A stretch of 64,000 nt of DNA from Marisa cornuarietis (GCA_004794655.1 SMMW01000535.1:2976001-3040000); one strand, 5' to 3'. Shown: positions 47,658 through 61,277, counted from the first letter of the stretch. Notes: a model not told the origin generated them from the letters alone. Translations and numbers: made by a program.

Positions 47658-50310
47658 ACTCCTTCTGTATGCACGCACGAATGCTGTCTGTCACGCTTGC
47701 CACGAAAAAAACAAACCTTCACAAGATATGTCAGGACGTTAAAACTTCTATTCTACACCATTTACAATCTCGCTGTTATAGATAGCTAGGACACCATTCA
47801 CAAAAAATAGATAAAAATAAATAAAGAACGCAGTCACGGCCTGATACTGCAGTATCGTATTTGTTTTCCAAAGTTTCTTAACTCCCCCTTCCTTTTTAAA
47901 TATTTTTCTTTAGCTTGAGCTAAGTTTCGGGATAATTCGTTCTTGTTCTAAAACTAATCTCTTGCACTTGATCATAAGCCCTACTTTACTGTCGGATAAA
48001 ATTATGGGCAGATCAAGTTACTCTAGAAAACAAAGACAGACTGAGACAGTCCAAGTTAACTGACCACCTCCCAGAGATGCATCTAGAGGGCGCTTTAGCT
48101 TGTGAGCTATAGTTTTATGAGCTTATGAACTGGCTGGCACCAAAGAAAATGGATGGCGTTTTTACACCCGTGCAAAATGCCATCTGCCAGGAGGCGGCAT
48201 CAATATTTCAAAGCAAGATTGTCCACACTGCAGAGATTATTAGACGGACTGATAGGGTAATTGCTTAAGTAAATCATACAGGAAACTGGCTGAGGATGCG
48301 AGAACCGACCAGCCATGTACTCGAGGGTGGGTGGGCGGGTGAGTTGGTGGGACACAGACACAAATAAATTCTTCTACAAAGTAGCAGCTCCCTGAGTTCT
48401 CCTCCAACTAATGAACGGCTTTCCGCTAAGTTTAACAAGGGCCACAGCTGGGGTCACCGCCAGGGTCACAGCAAGCCTCCTACGAAATCGACTGCACCAG
48501 ACGGTTGAGGAAGACGGACTCGGGGAACAACTGTAACGCAGCCCCTTCATTTCGGGGCAAAGGTCCACAGGGCTTCCTTGCGACAACTCAATCAAGATGA
48601 CTGCAAGCACACGCAACGGGTACACTTTTTTGGGGTTTTTTTTGCGGGTTTGGGAGAAAAAATTGTATACTCTTGTTCAGCTTGACATTTATAGTACATC
48701 ATGGCGTCAGCAGTAAACTGTTTGCTAATGTAACAACGCCGCAAATGGTGTTCTTTCTCTGAGCCAGAAGACAAATGTCTTCAACGTTTTTTGGAACCAG
48801 CACCACGGGAGACAATTCTCTGGTTGTACGCTGTTCTTCTGCGTAAACACAAGAGACATTTGTTAAAATTAAGTGGCAGACAAGCACACAAAAGTTATCG
48901 GCTTCAGAGACAAGAAGAAAAGGTGCACAGGCCACCCGGCCAAAGAAAAAACAATCTTAACTACAGGCTGGGAGGAAAGGGGAGACGCTACTTGTTGCAG
49001 GGGACAATGGAATGGTGTTAAGATGTCTGGTAGCTGCAGGGAGAGGTAGGTATAGCCGTTCTCTAAGATGGACATTTTGAAGAGTTTATTCCTCAACTGA
49101 AATTTGCAGCCGCACAAGCAGTTTGGACTAACTCGTTTACAGACAAAAGTTTGTAGAAAAGAGCAGGACCATCTTCTGGAGCCACACGCTGAAGTTTATA
49201 TTTTCTTTTTCTCTTTTTCGCGCGCGCGCACGCGAAACACAACACACGTACAAACAACACACAAACAAATTCTAATTGAAATATACTTCTGTGCTTAAGT
49301 ACAATTTAGAAAATAAAATCGCTAAATTTTTCTTGAAAATGGCCACTGAAAGCATGATGATGATGATAAGCAAGCATTCAAAATCTAGAGAAATTATCGC
49401 GAAATGCGACTTCACTCGAGAGAAGAGTCCAACACTGGAAATTCAATGAGCAGAAAATCCTTTCTCGTAAAACATAACCACAGCCAGGAACATAACGTAG
49501 CGATTTCGAGAATCCAGGCCCACTGAAAGGGATGGAAGGATGACGACCCCAACCACAAAAAAGCAGGAGAAAAATGACAACATCTAAAGGACGCCAAGCT
49601 TACGGTTGCCAGAAGCAGAGCGAGCAGGCTGCGGTATGTGACAGGCGCCATATGCTGATGCCATTTCATGGCCATGGATTCTGTTGCGTGCGCCAGGCGA
49701 TGAAGATAACGTCACATCAAACTCACGTCGCTGTTGACTTCGCAGAGCGCATCACACAGAAACCCGCACGGCTAGCCAAGGGTATGACACTGATTGCTCA
49801 CGACGACTGCGGCTAACAAATTCCGAATAATCTTTAAAAAAAATATTTAAAAATAGCCATTTTGTTTCTTCAAAAAAAAACAAACAAACAAACAACCCCC
49901 CTCCCTGGAAGAGCCAGCATGCTTTGTTCATAAAACGAATATTGTGTGACGTACAACATTCAAATAATTACAGGCAATCAAGAGTTTTCCCAGAGTTCAC
50001 GCCGGTCAAACCGCGCCCCCGTTCTATCATACTGGCATTGGACCGTTGGGCACTCGCGCAGCAATATGAACCTCATAATTCTGAAACCGCTTATCCCCCA
50101 GCCATCGATTGGGAAGGTAGGGGCACAGCACGAGGCAACATTTGCATGCAATCAAGAGCGTGCACTACGCCTGATGGTCGCTAACTACAGGATATGCAGC
50201 CCGAGCTTATGCAGCTTCCAACAGACGAAACCATGCATTCGGAAAAAAAAAACAAAAAAAAAAAAAACGATTAAGGTGAATTAAGGTTTCTCGGCAAAAG
50301 ATCGACTTAC

Positions 50311-50433
50311 AAATGCACGTGCGGCCGTCCGCATGCAGGCGTTGCCCCTTAGGGCACTCGCAGTGGAATCCTCCGTACGTGTTGACACATTTGTGCTGGC
50401 AGCCACCGTTGTGGTCCACGCACTCGTCCACAT
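50311..50433 (-). CDS. MEGF6: visible exon 2: calcium-binding EGF (DVDEC)
   Basis: This 41-codon phase 1-1 exon has acceptor TTCTTCAG and donor T|GTAAGT. With the G carried over from exon 1 the first codon is Asp, giving DVDEC. It has six cysteines, an NGGC loop and CVNTYGGFHCEC, which matches the hydroxylation consensus. It is followed by the largest intron of the gene (about 10 kb to the acidic candidate exon, or 13 kb to exon 3). Its last base, T, joins either downstream exon without creating a stop. Confidence 0.9.
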
Positions 50434-51501
50434 CTGAAGAAAAATACAGGTTTATTTTGTTATTTGTTATTAATAAAAGAGGGATTTATCACCCAGGCAA
50501 AACATAAAATAAATAATAAAATGAAGCTATCTCAAACCCTGATATGAAAGGCGATCAAGGAGCTGTTATTTTTGCCTCCAGAATTACTGTCCATAACTTA
50601 TTTCTCACACGCAGGCATCTGTCAAGAAGCTATTGCGTCTCTGGCGCCTGAAAACGTTTCTTTAATTGTTGAAGTAATATAGTGTGAATTATGGCTGGAC
50701 ATGATGTAATGTCTCTGGTGTTTTCTTTGCCCAACGAAACTTGCCAGCTCGCTCATTTGTTCATTAGCCAGTTTCTTGACATATGCTGCCGTAGAAAGAA
50801 CGAGAGAGAGAATGAGATGATTGGTTTCAGTTTTACGCCTAGCCAGCAGCTTATCCTATATCACATCAAGTGAGAGAGAGAGAGAGTTATACTTTATCCA
50901 CGGGACGTGAGAGCACCCAGCAAATTCAGCAAGGTTGGCGAATAACGAAGGGTCCACTATTTGATATTTTAAAAACAATATTTTTGCGTTGTGTGCTTTT
51001 CTTCCTGCGTCTTTCCTCTGTTGAGTTAGTCTTGGCACATGACATGGCCAAACCATGGCAGATTATTCTTCCTGTCTGTGGCAAGTTGAGGTCCTAGGAA
51101 CCGGCCAGGACGTCTGCTGACGATGACCTTAGACTCTAGTCGATGAAGTGCACACGAGTCTCCGGGAGCACCTCACTCCAAAGGCCTAATCGTCTCTTTG
51201 ATGTCAGCTGTCGGGGTGTAGCTTTCACAGGTGTACAGATGAACAGACACCTGTCGGGTCTTAGCTTGTTTGGAAAGGTGCTGCTGCTCAAGCTCTTTTG
51301 AATTTGGTCACTGGTGCTGTTGTCTGAACAAGTCAGGTCGTGACCTTTGATGCCGATTAGCTTTCATTGAGAATTAGTCGAAGGATTATTCAAAGGTATT
51401 TCAAAATCTCGACCCGTTTCATGTCCGTCTCATGTCTTTTCATGTCATTGTCGCTACGTGTGTCGTCATGTCTTTATGTTTCGTATCCAAAATTCACTTA
51501 C
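50434..51501. other. intron between exons 1 and 2
   Basis: A 1.1-kb intron with a GA run (50871-50886) and a LINE relic at 51020-51260. Confidence 0.65.
51020..51260 (-). mobile_element. decayed LINE reverse transcriptase fragment
   Basis: The minus strand reads LYTCESYTPTADIKETIRPLE-like sequence with a stop right after, corresponding to the LYGCETWTLTADxExRIQAFE segment of non-LTR reverse transcriptases. About 150 bp further on it reads PWFGHVMCQD, corresponding to RWFGHVxRHD. The part between is out of frame and shortened. Confidence 0.7.
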
Positions 51502-51624
51502 CAACGCATGCTTTCATGTCCTCTGCAAGCTCAAATCCTGTTGGACATCTGCATTTGTAGGACCCGACCGTGTTTTGACAATCCCTTTCACAGCCGCCGT
51601 TGGTGATTGAACACTCGTTTACAT
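51502..51624 (-). CDS. MEGF6: visible exon 1: calcium-binding EGF (DVNEC)
   Basis: This 41-codon phase 1-1 exon is the most upstream EGF module seen. The acceptor is TTTTCCAG and the donor G|GTAAGT. It opens with xDVNEC and has six cysteines. The segment [12 protein letters not shown] fits the Asp/Asn beta-hydroxylation consensus C-x-N-x4-Y-x-C-x-C, so calcium binding is expected. A further upstream exon must exist because the first codon is split, but none is recognisable between here and the right edge. Confidence 0.9.
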
Positions 51625-53034
51625 CTGGAAAACAAACATTTCAGTGTTTGGTAATACGAATCTTTCCGTTCTTTTTTGTAGTCCCACAATCTGAGGGATT
51701 AACTAATAAAATATTTAGAAATTAAAACCTGCATCACCTGAATGTCTCCTGGCATAAATATAAAATGTTTCCCTATTATTGTGAAGATTAACTATTATTT
51801 AATTATTATTGTATGAGTCTGCATCTTATTACTTTCTGCATACATCTTGAAAGTCGTGACAAAGTATCCAATATTTTTACATGATTTGCTGAAATAATAC
51901 ATTATTCTATATAAAATCAGATCCAGCACAGATTGTAAAACATGTAAATATTTCTAATTCCAGGCAAATTAAAGATATATTCTTGGCAAAGGGATTGAAA
52001 AAAGCCCATTTTGATGAATGCCCTGCGCGTCACAAAAACTGTCGCAAGAAGCAAGACATTGGAACAAATCTGATCCCTTTAGAAACAGAAACAGATCCAA
52101 GCAATACTTAGGTCAAGCTAAAATGAGGCGTGGTTAAAAACTTAAAAGAAAAAAATAATAAAATAGGAGAAAAAGACGCCATATGTCCGCACTTTATCCC
52201 AAATTGTAATTAACAGGTTCGCTTCCTTCGTTTTCCAGAAACGGAAACTTATCAAAAACACCCCTGGGTGGCACGTTTGCGCACTTACATTATTCATCAG
52301 CTTCTTGGTTACACACACCAGGTGCTACAGAAATGAGGATAAAATATTCTTTGGCTCTCATTGAGACTAACATTTGGCTATGGTTGCGTTTCGCTGTAAA
52401 ATTATCGAAATGGTATAAATCCTACGAACATAAAAATGTGCAGACCTATAGTGTAGATGATCAAGAATAAGTGATAGAAGAACAGAAGAAAGAGAAAAAG
52501 GCTTGATGCAGAAACAGAAGGGAAGGGAGATAACACAGCCTGATGTGGATTATATCCTCTTAATGAAAGTTCTGCTTTGCTTGATTTAAAAAAAGGCTGA
52601 AATTTTCTTAATGTCAAACATTAAAGTTACCAGTGTAATTAAAATTAAGCATCGCTCTTTCTGTTTCTACTCACAAGAAGATTTAAGTTACCAAAGAGTT
52701 TAGCAGACGGGGTGCAAAAAAGATCATCGTCATGATCGTTTGACCCTGTCCTTTCAACCCCACCCCACCCACCGCTATTCTTTCTCGAAAATTTTGCATA
52801 ATACGCAGGTGGGGTTCTGTCAGAAAAAGCTGGAATTTTCAAGGGATTGAGTCTTCTTTTAGTTACAAATACTAACCTTTCAGAAACATACAAATTTAGG
52901 TCTTCTCTGCTTTATCCGAGGACTAATTGCACAGGTTCTCAATAAAACATTTACAATAGTGGATTGATCGGACTCCTGTGTAAATGAAGTCAAAGTACAC
53001 GAATCCACCCACCAGCCTACACATTTGTAAGCAG

Positions 53035-53250
53035 ACTGATCGGGAGAGCGAGGAGAAAGTGAAAAAGTAAAAGACTGTAAGAGAAAGAGAAACAGAAAGA
53101 GGAAAATGAGAAAAAAGGGAAAGAAAACGAATGAGAGAAAAGAAAAGAGCAAAAAGAGGGATAAAAGAGAAAGTGAAGAAAGAAACAACACATAAATAAG
53201 AGAAAGAAAGAAATAAAGTTAAAAAAACAAACAGAGAAGAAGAAGAAGGC
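53035..53250. repeat. polypurine tract
   Basis: About 215 bp almost entirely A and G on the plus strand (GAGAAAGAGAAACAG-like). It is low complexity, and the minus-strand Phe/Leu/Ser-rich frame across it is an artefact. Confidence 0.85.
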
Positions 53251-56200
53251 GTATAAAGAGCAGCAGTTGCGTGTCCTTCTTGCTCTTAATTAAAAACACC
53301 GGAAGTAAAGGCGCCATTTACAAAATCCGGTAAGAACATTCCCAGTCCACACTAGGCACGAAAAATATATATTTGATTCTACATTTCACATCCCCTTCTG
53401 TGCGTCTCATAACAGAGCTCAGTGTTAGCCCTCCATCCGGGGAGGAAATGGCTTACGAGCTGTTGCAATTCTCGTCATATAACGCGCAAGATGATGAATG
53501 CGGTTCTTAAATTAACTTGCATACCAGTCGCCAGGACTCGCCACAATTTCCTCAGCTTCAAGCTGTAAAGTGAGCGAGAGTAATACACATACAAAATGAG
53601 ACGTTATACATTGTGGTCATTCCGAGAAATCCCATCAAAGCACAGGTTTTGGAGAGATCATTCAGGATGCACTACAGCGATATCCTAATGTTTGCAGGTC
53701 CGGCGGACATATTGAACGTCTTCAATTTTCACAAAATGGAAAAAAAGCAGCACATCCAGCACCTACCAAAGCATCAGCATTCCCACACAAATTTTTAGAA
53801 GTCTTATACTGGGCTGACTCATTACCAACATTTGTTTACTAGAAGGTTACAAAACGTAATGGTAGACTTGTGATCTTTCGGTCGTAAAAGAGGGAGGAGA
53901 GAAGAGGAAGAGACGGCACTTCTCCTCAGAGTCATCTTGAAAAAAAAAAAAAAGAGCGGTGCCCATCTTTACCTCTCTTTGGCTTCGCAGTCTTCTTGAA
54001 AAGGTGAGGTACCATTCGACTTCTGAGTGTGATACGTGTGATACACGGGCTTTGAGCCGGTTGGTGTGGGTGGCTACAACGACCTCGAGCGTCGTATCAA
54101 CGTGGAGTTGCTCCTTATTTATAAGATCGTGACAGTACAGAGCTCTCGTTTTATGCTTAGTTATAGATCAAACCACCAGACCCTAGTTCTGATCACTTTA
54201 ATAAGCCAGAAATATTAACGTGGACAGTAGAGATATTAACATTTCAGCCACTTTGGTCAGTTTGAGACTACTCTCTTTAAGTTTGGTCCCATTACCGCAT
54301 GGACTTTTTATTTTTCTATCTTGGCATCTGAGAATCCTTTTGAAGTATTTAGGAAGGTATTATGAAGTAGTTAAATCTTTATTACTAATAAATTAATAAC
54401 TCACGCATACAAGTCGTAGTCTAGGACTTATTTATTTACTTATTTATTACAATGACAACACTGTTTAAAGGTTTATAGGCCAGGTCAGGGTAATCATTTC
54501 AGTGTCCTCTACACTGTTTCTCGCGAACTTCATCAGGTCATTGTGTGTGCTTACTTTACAAAGGCAAGTCTCATCACAAGATAAACTCGCGGGCTCATTG
54601 TACCACAACAGCTCGCTCTCTCACCCGATACCTCCCATCAACCTCAATTTTCTCCCCTGTCACGCATGGCTCTGATCTGGACCATTTCACACCAGTCATC
54701 TTGAACAGAGACATGAGAGATGTATCCATAACGCCCCACACCATCTCAACCGGGCTTTGTTTGTCTACCACGCCCCTCCTCCCCCCGCACGGAGACGTTA
54801 TGAATATTGTCAAAGAGGTAAAAAGCAAACCTAATCAAACCCAAACATCTATGCTAACTCTAGACAGCAGCAGGCGATCCCTTGCCGTGAAAAGAAGCCG
54901 ACTTTGACACACGGACAGCCATTTTCCATCTTCCAGAATATGCTGGAGTGATGGAGGTGGCCAGAAGACGCAGGAGACATCGGGTCAATACACTTTTGAT
55001 GCTTTGGTCAACAGTGAAGAGGGCAAAAATTATGTTAGTCTGGAGAGGAATCGTTCACGCATTGCCAGTGCCCTGTGTTGAAATTACTTTGGTTCCGGCA
55101 CAAAAAGAAACCGCAAGGCTGTTCTAATGAAACTGTTCAGTTTCAGATGGTCTTTTGTGGGTCTGAGGGGTTCAAAACGAGTGTTAAAGTTGTAACTCGA
55201 AGCGGTACAGCTATGGGACAATAAAACACGAATGATACTTTGCATATTAACTGCAACTCGATCTCCATTCAATAACTTTATGTTATCACGCTAAACGACT
55301 GTACTAATATGACTGACCTACTACGGATGATGATGATGAACTGCACTTGAAGAGATGTTACCGCAGGATATATTACCAGCACAACAAAGTCTTTGACGCC
55401 CGTTTCAAGCATGGAGCTAACTAAGTGGTTCATTCTAACTAGTTCTGGTGGGTCATATCTAGCTTCTTTTTATCCATAGCTACACATTCAGATTCAGACA
55501 AAGGGGGAACGGTCTAACGGACACTCTGACAACCAGCGTGGAAATAGAGTAATCTGTGCAAACCCACGTTTAAAATATTGTTAATGTACATTGTCGCGGT
55601 CAGATTGTTAAAAATTTCAGTCAGCTGCATAGAAGTAGCAAAAAACATCCTCTCAATTTTGAAAGGCTATGCACAGATCGGCTCTCCAATGAAGTGTGGC
55701 CACAGCCTGAGAGGCGAATTTCAGAAGCCCGGATGTTTGTCTGCGTCCTTGTGTGTCAATATTTATAGTTTGAGCGACCTCACGCATGTGCAAGAGCTGT
55801 TTCCGAGTAAACTGATCCCGCAAACATTCAAAAAAAATGTGCGGTCTGTGATTCTTGTAGCGCATCTGCATTTTGTTGTTTATTATAACCACGTGTAAAT
55901 ATTAAACATTATTGCAGCCATAATGAACGTCTCTATGCCGAGGTGTTAGGAATGGCTGTTGACTTGAACCGTTCAAAATTCTTCAGCTTTTCAGTCGTGT
56001 TCAACAGTCAAAAGGGTTTGTTATGAATGCCAGGCCTAAAGGTACATCCTCGTGTCGTAATACCAGCGGCATTGTGTTTGTATTCTTGTTTTTTCTCTTA
56101 GATCATTCGACTAAAAACATCACTACTTATGTTGATGCCGTTCTCATCAAAGCAAAAAGCCGAAGTGTCAAGGCTTACGAGTGCTCAGAAGTCCAATTGC

Positions 56201-56296
56201 ATTGGCAAATGTACTGACAAACAAGTCTAGACTTGATAAAACCACGGACTTGTATTACTGGACTGCTTGAAGATGATTGTTTTCAGTGAAGTCACA

Positions 56297-56396
56297 GAAC
56301 GAGGCTGGTTACGAAGTAGCTTCCGGTTTAGTCACGTTTCAGTTTAACTACTAGTACGAGGCTGGTTACGAAATAGCTTCCGGTTTATTCACATTC
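56297..56396. repeat. 57-bp tandem duplication
   Basis: Two copies of CGAGGCTGGTTACGAA followed by TAGCTTCCGGTTTA, about 57 bp apart. Confidence 0.9.
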
Positions 56397-57595
56397 ATTG
56401 TTAAGGCTCGCCGAGACTAACAGCGGAGAACTTCGCAAGAGGCTCAGCGTTGGTCTCGGCAGACAGACAGCAATCCACCTGTACACGTCCGTGATGAAAC
56501 GTTCTAGTGTGTCGAAAGTTTGCCCCAAAACCTATTGGTTCTTGCCACCTTCACACACATCTTTGCCAAGCTTGATCAAACGTTTGACAATTTGCCTGTT
56601 TTTTTTAAAAAAACTCTCATAGCTATATCTTGAAACGAAAATTTAACGAAACATATATTTCCTCCCTAAAACCAGCCACTTATTTCTTATTTTGAAAGAA
56701 ACCTCGTGCGACTCAGACCCATTTGTCACCATCCCCTGGTATTTTCTGCCTCCATTTTTTTCAGCTATCAGATGCCCAACACGCAGAGTACAGTCATTTA
56801 CAAAGCACGTGAATCCGCCAGTGCCGTCGATCATGTTGCGACTGACTGCCCGTGGGTGACATGCGCTCTTCACTTCCGCTCACAACCCGCTGACAAAGAC
56901 AGGCGCCTATGTAAGGGGGTTCACTACGCTTGATAAGAATTTCTATTAAAGTCGAAGGAAAAGTTCGCGGCGCCGTCTGGTCCGACACCGTTGACAGATA
57001 CCTTCACGCATGACCTGTTCGAGCACTACAGTGACCTGCTGGACACTGAAGAGTCGGTCATCTTCCTGTCAGCAGGCCTGCGAAAGGCATGCTGGTCTTG
57101 CTGTCACGTGGGCGTTTCACTCACACGAGAGGGGTTGGCATAAGGGGCGGTAACCCAAGACGTAGGGATTTAGTTCTGACAGCAAAGTTTGAAAGCGTGT
57201 AAGCTTTGCATTTTTTCTGGGATATTTCTTTACACTTTATGTGCGGGAAAATGATATGTGACACAGGACTCGTGTTTCAGAAACACCTGTAAGCTGAGCA
57301 GGCGAATTTCCGAACAGGTGCTGCGCACAAAAAGTGGCAAAAAACATGTGAATTTGTTTGACAAGGACGGTTAGGTGAACTAATCAGGACAGTATGATTG
57401 CCTTCATGGGATTAACAAAAATCTCTTTGGTTCTTAAAAAAAACAACAACTATAAAATGTAAATTTCCCCAATCCACAAATCCTTGCTGTTACATGCGAA
57501 AGATTGTTGATGACGAGAAGAATGTGTGCAGACTTGGCTACATGGTTTTTAATTCTTCATATTAAAGAGATCCTATTTTACGACCACTTCCACTT

Positions 57596-57785
57596 TTTTC
57601 CCACGCTTGCACTGAACAATCAAGGCTTTATTTGAACCATATCTCGTCCTTTATCAACCCTCCTTTGTCATGCTGGCACTAAACAATCAAGGCCTTATTT
57701 AAGCCTTTTTATTTGAGACTCTTGCACGTCTTTCTTTCGACTTTCTTTTGTCAGGCTTGCGCTGAACAATCAGGACCTTATTAAA
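57596..57785. repeat. degenerate tandem repeat, three copies
   Basis: Three units share CTTGCACTGAACAATCAAGG and a following CTTATT, with variants (GCTGGCACTAAACAATC, GCTTGCGCTGAACAATC), about 75-85 bp apart. Confidence 0.8.
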
Positions 57786-58052
57786 AACTTGCAAACAGCG
57801 ATATGGCAAAGAAAACAAGATTTAGTCGACGTCTTCCTCAAAGTAAGCAAAATAAAAAATAAACGTTGAAGAATAATCCTTAATCCACCCAGATCAACAT
57901 TTAAAATCTATTCGTGTTCTTGAATGTTTTTTTTTTATCCTTTGATCCATTTGCTGCTACTTCGTTGCAACTATTTTGTACACATCCGAAAATTAATACT
58001 TTTTACGTTGTACAGAGGAAGCTATCGGAGATGAGATCGTTTCTATACAGGG

Positions 58053-58370
58053 AATTCGAGATCCTATCTAGTTTCTCTGTTTCTCGACGACTTTCATGGC
58101 ACATCTCCTTGTCCGGAGATACCAATTGTCATCAAGTCGGCGAGAAGGAGTCGCTAACGAGAACATTCTACAAAGAACCACAATGCCTCATTTTATAAAC
58201 AGCGTTTCTTTGAATTCGAGATCCTCCCTACTTTCTGTTCCTCTACAACTCTCTTTGCACATCTCCTTGCCCGGAGATACCAAATGTCATCATGTCGACG
58301 AGAAGGAGTCGCTAACGAGAACATTTTACAAAGAACCATAAAGTCTCCTTTTATAAACAGCGACACGTGT
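58053..58370. repeat. 160-bp tandem duplication
   Basis: Two adjacent copies start AATTCGAGATCCT at 58053 and 58213 and share CACATCTCCTTG, CGGAGATACCAA, GAGAAGGAGTCGCTAACGAG and AAAGAACCA. Divergence is about 10-15 percent by eye. Confidence 0.9.
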
Positions 58371-59654
58371 CTTCCATGGCTGTTACCGGTTACCTGGACA
58401 CGGTCCATCGCGGTTTAGTTTCAATTGCTCGATGTGACCCTAAACAAACAGGGGCATTGTTAGTTTCTTGACCTCTGACACCCCTTGACCCTTGATGTTA
58501 TGCCAGTATCCGAGGTCAAGAGGGGAAGGAAAGTGAGTATTGAATATAAACACACTGCGAGAGAAGAACACCTGGAGTTACTCCCTGCTCAATTGCTCAT
58601 TGCTCGCCAATTTGATAACCACGTGATATTCTCCTGAAAGTCGTGGCTATGTACGGTAATTTATTTTAGTTTACTATGTTTTGCACGTTTTTAAGAGGTC
58701 ACACATCAGATTTTATTTGTATGAGGTTTTATTTAGACCAGCGATGATGTTTTTCGTGGCATATTTTGACTGACACTTGCATGTAACTAGTTACATGGCA
58801 CATCGACAGCAACAACCATGTCATAAGATAATAAAAAAAATGATTACAAGATAAAGCTTCATTATTCACTCATTATAGATGGTCAGTACGAGGAATGTCT
58901 TTTATAAACTTTAGTATTTCCTTTCAATCTTTGCCACAGTCTTGAGGAGCTGTTCAACCCGGGGAAACATGTGTGAAGAGCAAGGAAGAATGTAATACCT
59001 CCTAATGTCAAGACTTACATAATATGTGCTGTCTATTGGACAAGACTGAATATAAATCAAATATTAAGCAAATAAACATATCAAAATCCACACAAAAGAC
59101 CCTTCCCTCCTCCCCACACGCACACTGCTGAAATGGATTTAAAATAAGACTATAGGCAGCTAAAGTAATCAAATGGTTAGCTTTATAGTAACGGATCTTT
59201 AAAAAAGTCAAAACCAAAACACGACCAATAAAATAAGGCAAAACCAAATCAAAGCCAAACCTTTAGGAATGTAGTTCAAAAAGATCAAGAAGTAACGAGA
59301 CTGCATCAAGTGGATCTGCATGTTCACAGCTCCATGCTTCACTTCAAAGTAACTTCATTAGTTTTCGTTTTCACCCTAATGAGCTTGGTTTTGATCATTT
59401 TTAAAGTGTCTAAAGCCAGATAACCAAGGCACGTGCGGCTAGGTGCTGAACTCTGCCCGTGTGACCTTGACTGCGGTTTTTAATCAGGTGTGGACCTCGA
59501 CCGCCGCCACGTAATTTGTTCTCGTCCCACGTGATCTTTGACCTTTATCTTTGATGCGGTAAACCGAGAAAAACAAAATTCGTAATTTTTCGCTGTAGGC
59601 GAATGTCAGAACAAGTGCCATCTAACATATGTTTCGTAGGAGGAGTTCTTCAAC

Positions 59655-59891
59655 AAGTGCACCTGCTTCTAAGATCCTCCAAAGTAGTGAAAGCCCACAC
59701 CGAGGCCGAGAGAGTTATCTGCCCGCCGCCATTTCCCGAAGGAGAGGCATAATTAGGTGAGACTCTCGCGCTCACTATCAGGGGCTTGAAGAAGCCGATA
59801 GACCACTTGTAGACGTGCTCCCTGATAATACCGGCGATGGTCTCTTCATAAATAACTTTCGTTCTCAGACGCTTCCTCTGCCGTTTGGAAA
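59655..59891 (-). CDS. candidate internal exon, unknown protein
   Basis: This minus-strand segment after acceptor GCACGCTTTTCAG is open for about 79 codons. It encodes SKRQRKRLRTKVIYEETI, REHVYKWSIGFFKP and SGNGGGQITLSASVWAF. A weak donor (AAGCAG|GTGCAC) or an internal one (ATA|GTGAGC) could end it. Composition is coding-like. No family is recognised and there is no EMI-type cysteine pattern. Confidence 0.2.
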
Positions 59892-60993
59892 CTGAAAAGC
59901 GTGCACACATCGGGGTGTACGAGAGAAATGGGAGGGGAATGAACAAACACAGCGCACACACGATACACGCATGCACTTCAGATTCTTCTGAGTTAAGAAA
60001 CACAACTAGTTCGTACTTTTAGTCTACAAGTCTGTCACGACCACCGCGCAGTGTATCAGTCACTCAATCCTTTCAACGCATACACGGAGCCTGACAAATA
60101 CGTGTTCTTTCACACAAATTAAAAGAAAAGAATGATTTGCATAACGAACCTATCTCCTTTACTAAGTATGAATAAAAGAAGGAAACAAGAAAAATACACA
60201 AATGAAAGGTCAGTTAAAAAAACGATTCCTACATCCAGATTACTTTAAAATTATAAAATCCCTAACCTTTGAGTCCTGCCTTTCTGAAAATCTAAAAGAA
60301 TACCTACTCACCTAATCGATCTATATACTCCTAAACGCCCTACTCAACAAATTCTTCTTTTAATCCCTACCCTACTTGTCTTTCCGTCCTAAACCTTTCT
60401 CTTCTCCTACCTGACTACTAACTCCTCCCTCGCGCGCTCTCTCTCACGTCATTTCCTTCACTTTTTTTTTACATCACTCATACACGTCTTCCGAACAACT
60501 GACGTCATTCACGCTCTTTCGTTCTTGCACATTAATCCTTATAAAATTTAAGCTTAATCAAACGATACGATCAATAACTAATAACAATGATACCTGACAA
60601 AGTCATTCGAATCACTGATAAAGGTGTTTTAAGCCGTATTCGCTACCGAATGCGTAAACAATTCTTACATGAACAACAGCTTGTACTTGCAATTAAGTCA
60701 CCAAATCAAAATCGCTCGAATGGTACCTGAGCTGTAGAGAAGAGAAGAAAACTCGAACCTTGAAGAGAAGGAAAAAATAAAAACCCTCGACGTTAACTCT
60801 ATGTTGCTGACTTCGCTCACTCCGCATTCCAACGGTTTCTTGTGAGTGTGATGGAACCGGTCGATTTCAATGAGAGAGAGAAATTCCTCGTTGGTAAGGT
60901 GATGTTTAGATTGTCACAGAAATAATCAGGTTTCTCTAGGTTAATGTTAGAGGGAAGTTAAAAATGACCTCGAGCTGCCCACCTCTCAGGGTT

Positions 60994-60995
<2 letters not shown>

Positions 60996-61067
<72 letters not shown>

Positions 61068-61068
61068 A
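60996..61068. repeat. (CA)n(GA)n microsatellite
   Basis: About 27 CA units followed by nine GA units. Confidence 0.95.
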
Positions 61069-61277
61069 CAGTTATCTCGAAGTGAATTTAGTGATTTTTA
61101 AGCCAAAGCGTACAAGAAAAAGATAATCATGGAGAGAAGTGAGGTGTTATGTATAAGCAACTTTAGTCGTCGGGACTGTGGTACTTTATGATTTTTATGT
61201 TTTCAATGTTTTATGTTTTCAACAAGAATTGGAAGACACAAGGATGATCTGTTTTATTTTTCCTAATGACTATCGTC

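Noticed and set aside
48374..48625. Minus-strand frame starting MYPLRVLAVILIELSQG
   Set aside because: A possible acceptor (CTTGCAG) exists, but no good phase-1 donor follows and there is no homology. The hydrophobic start is not enough.
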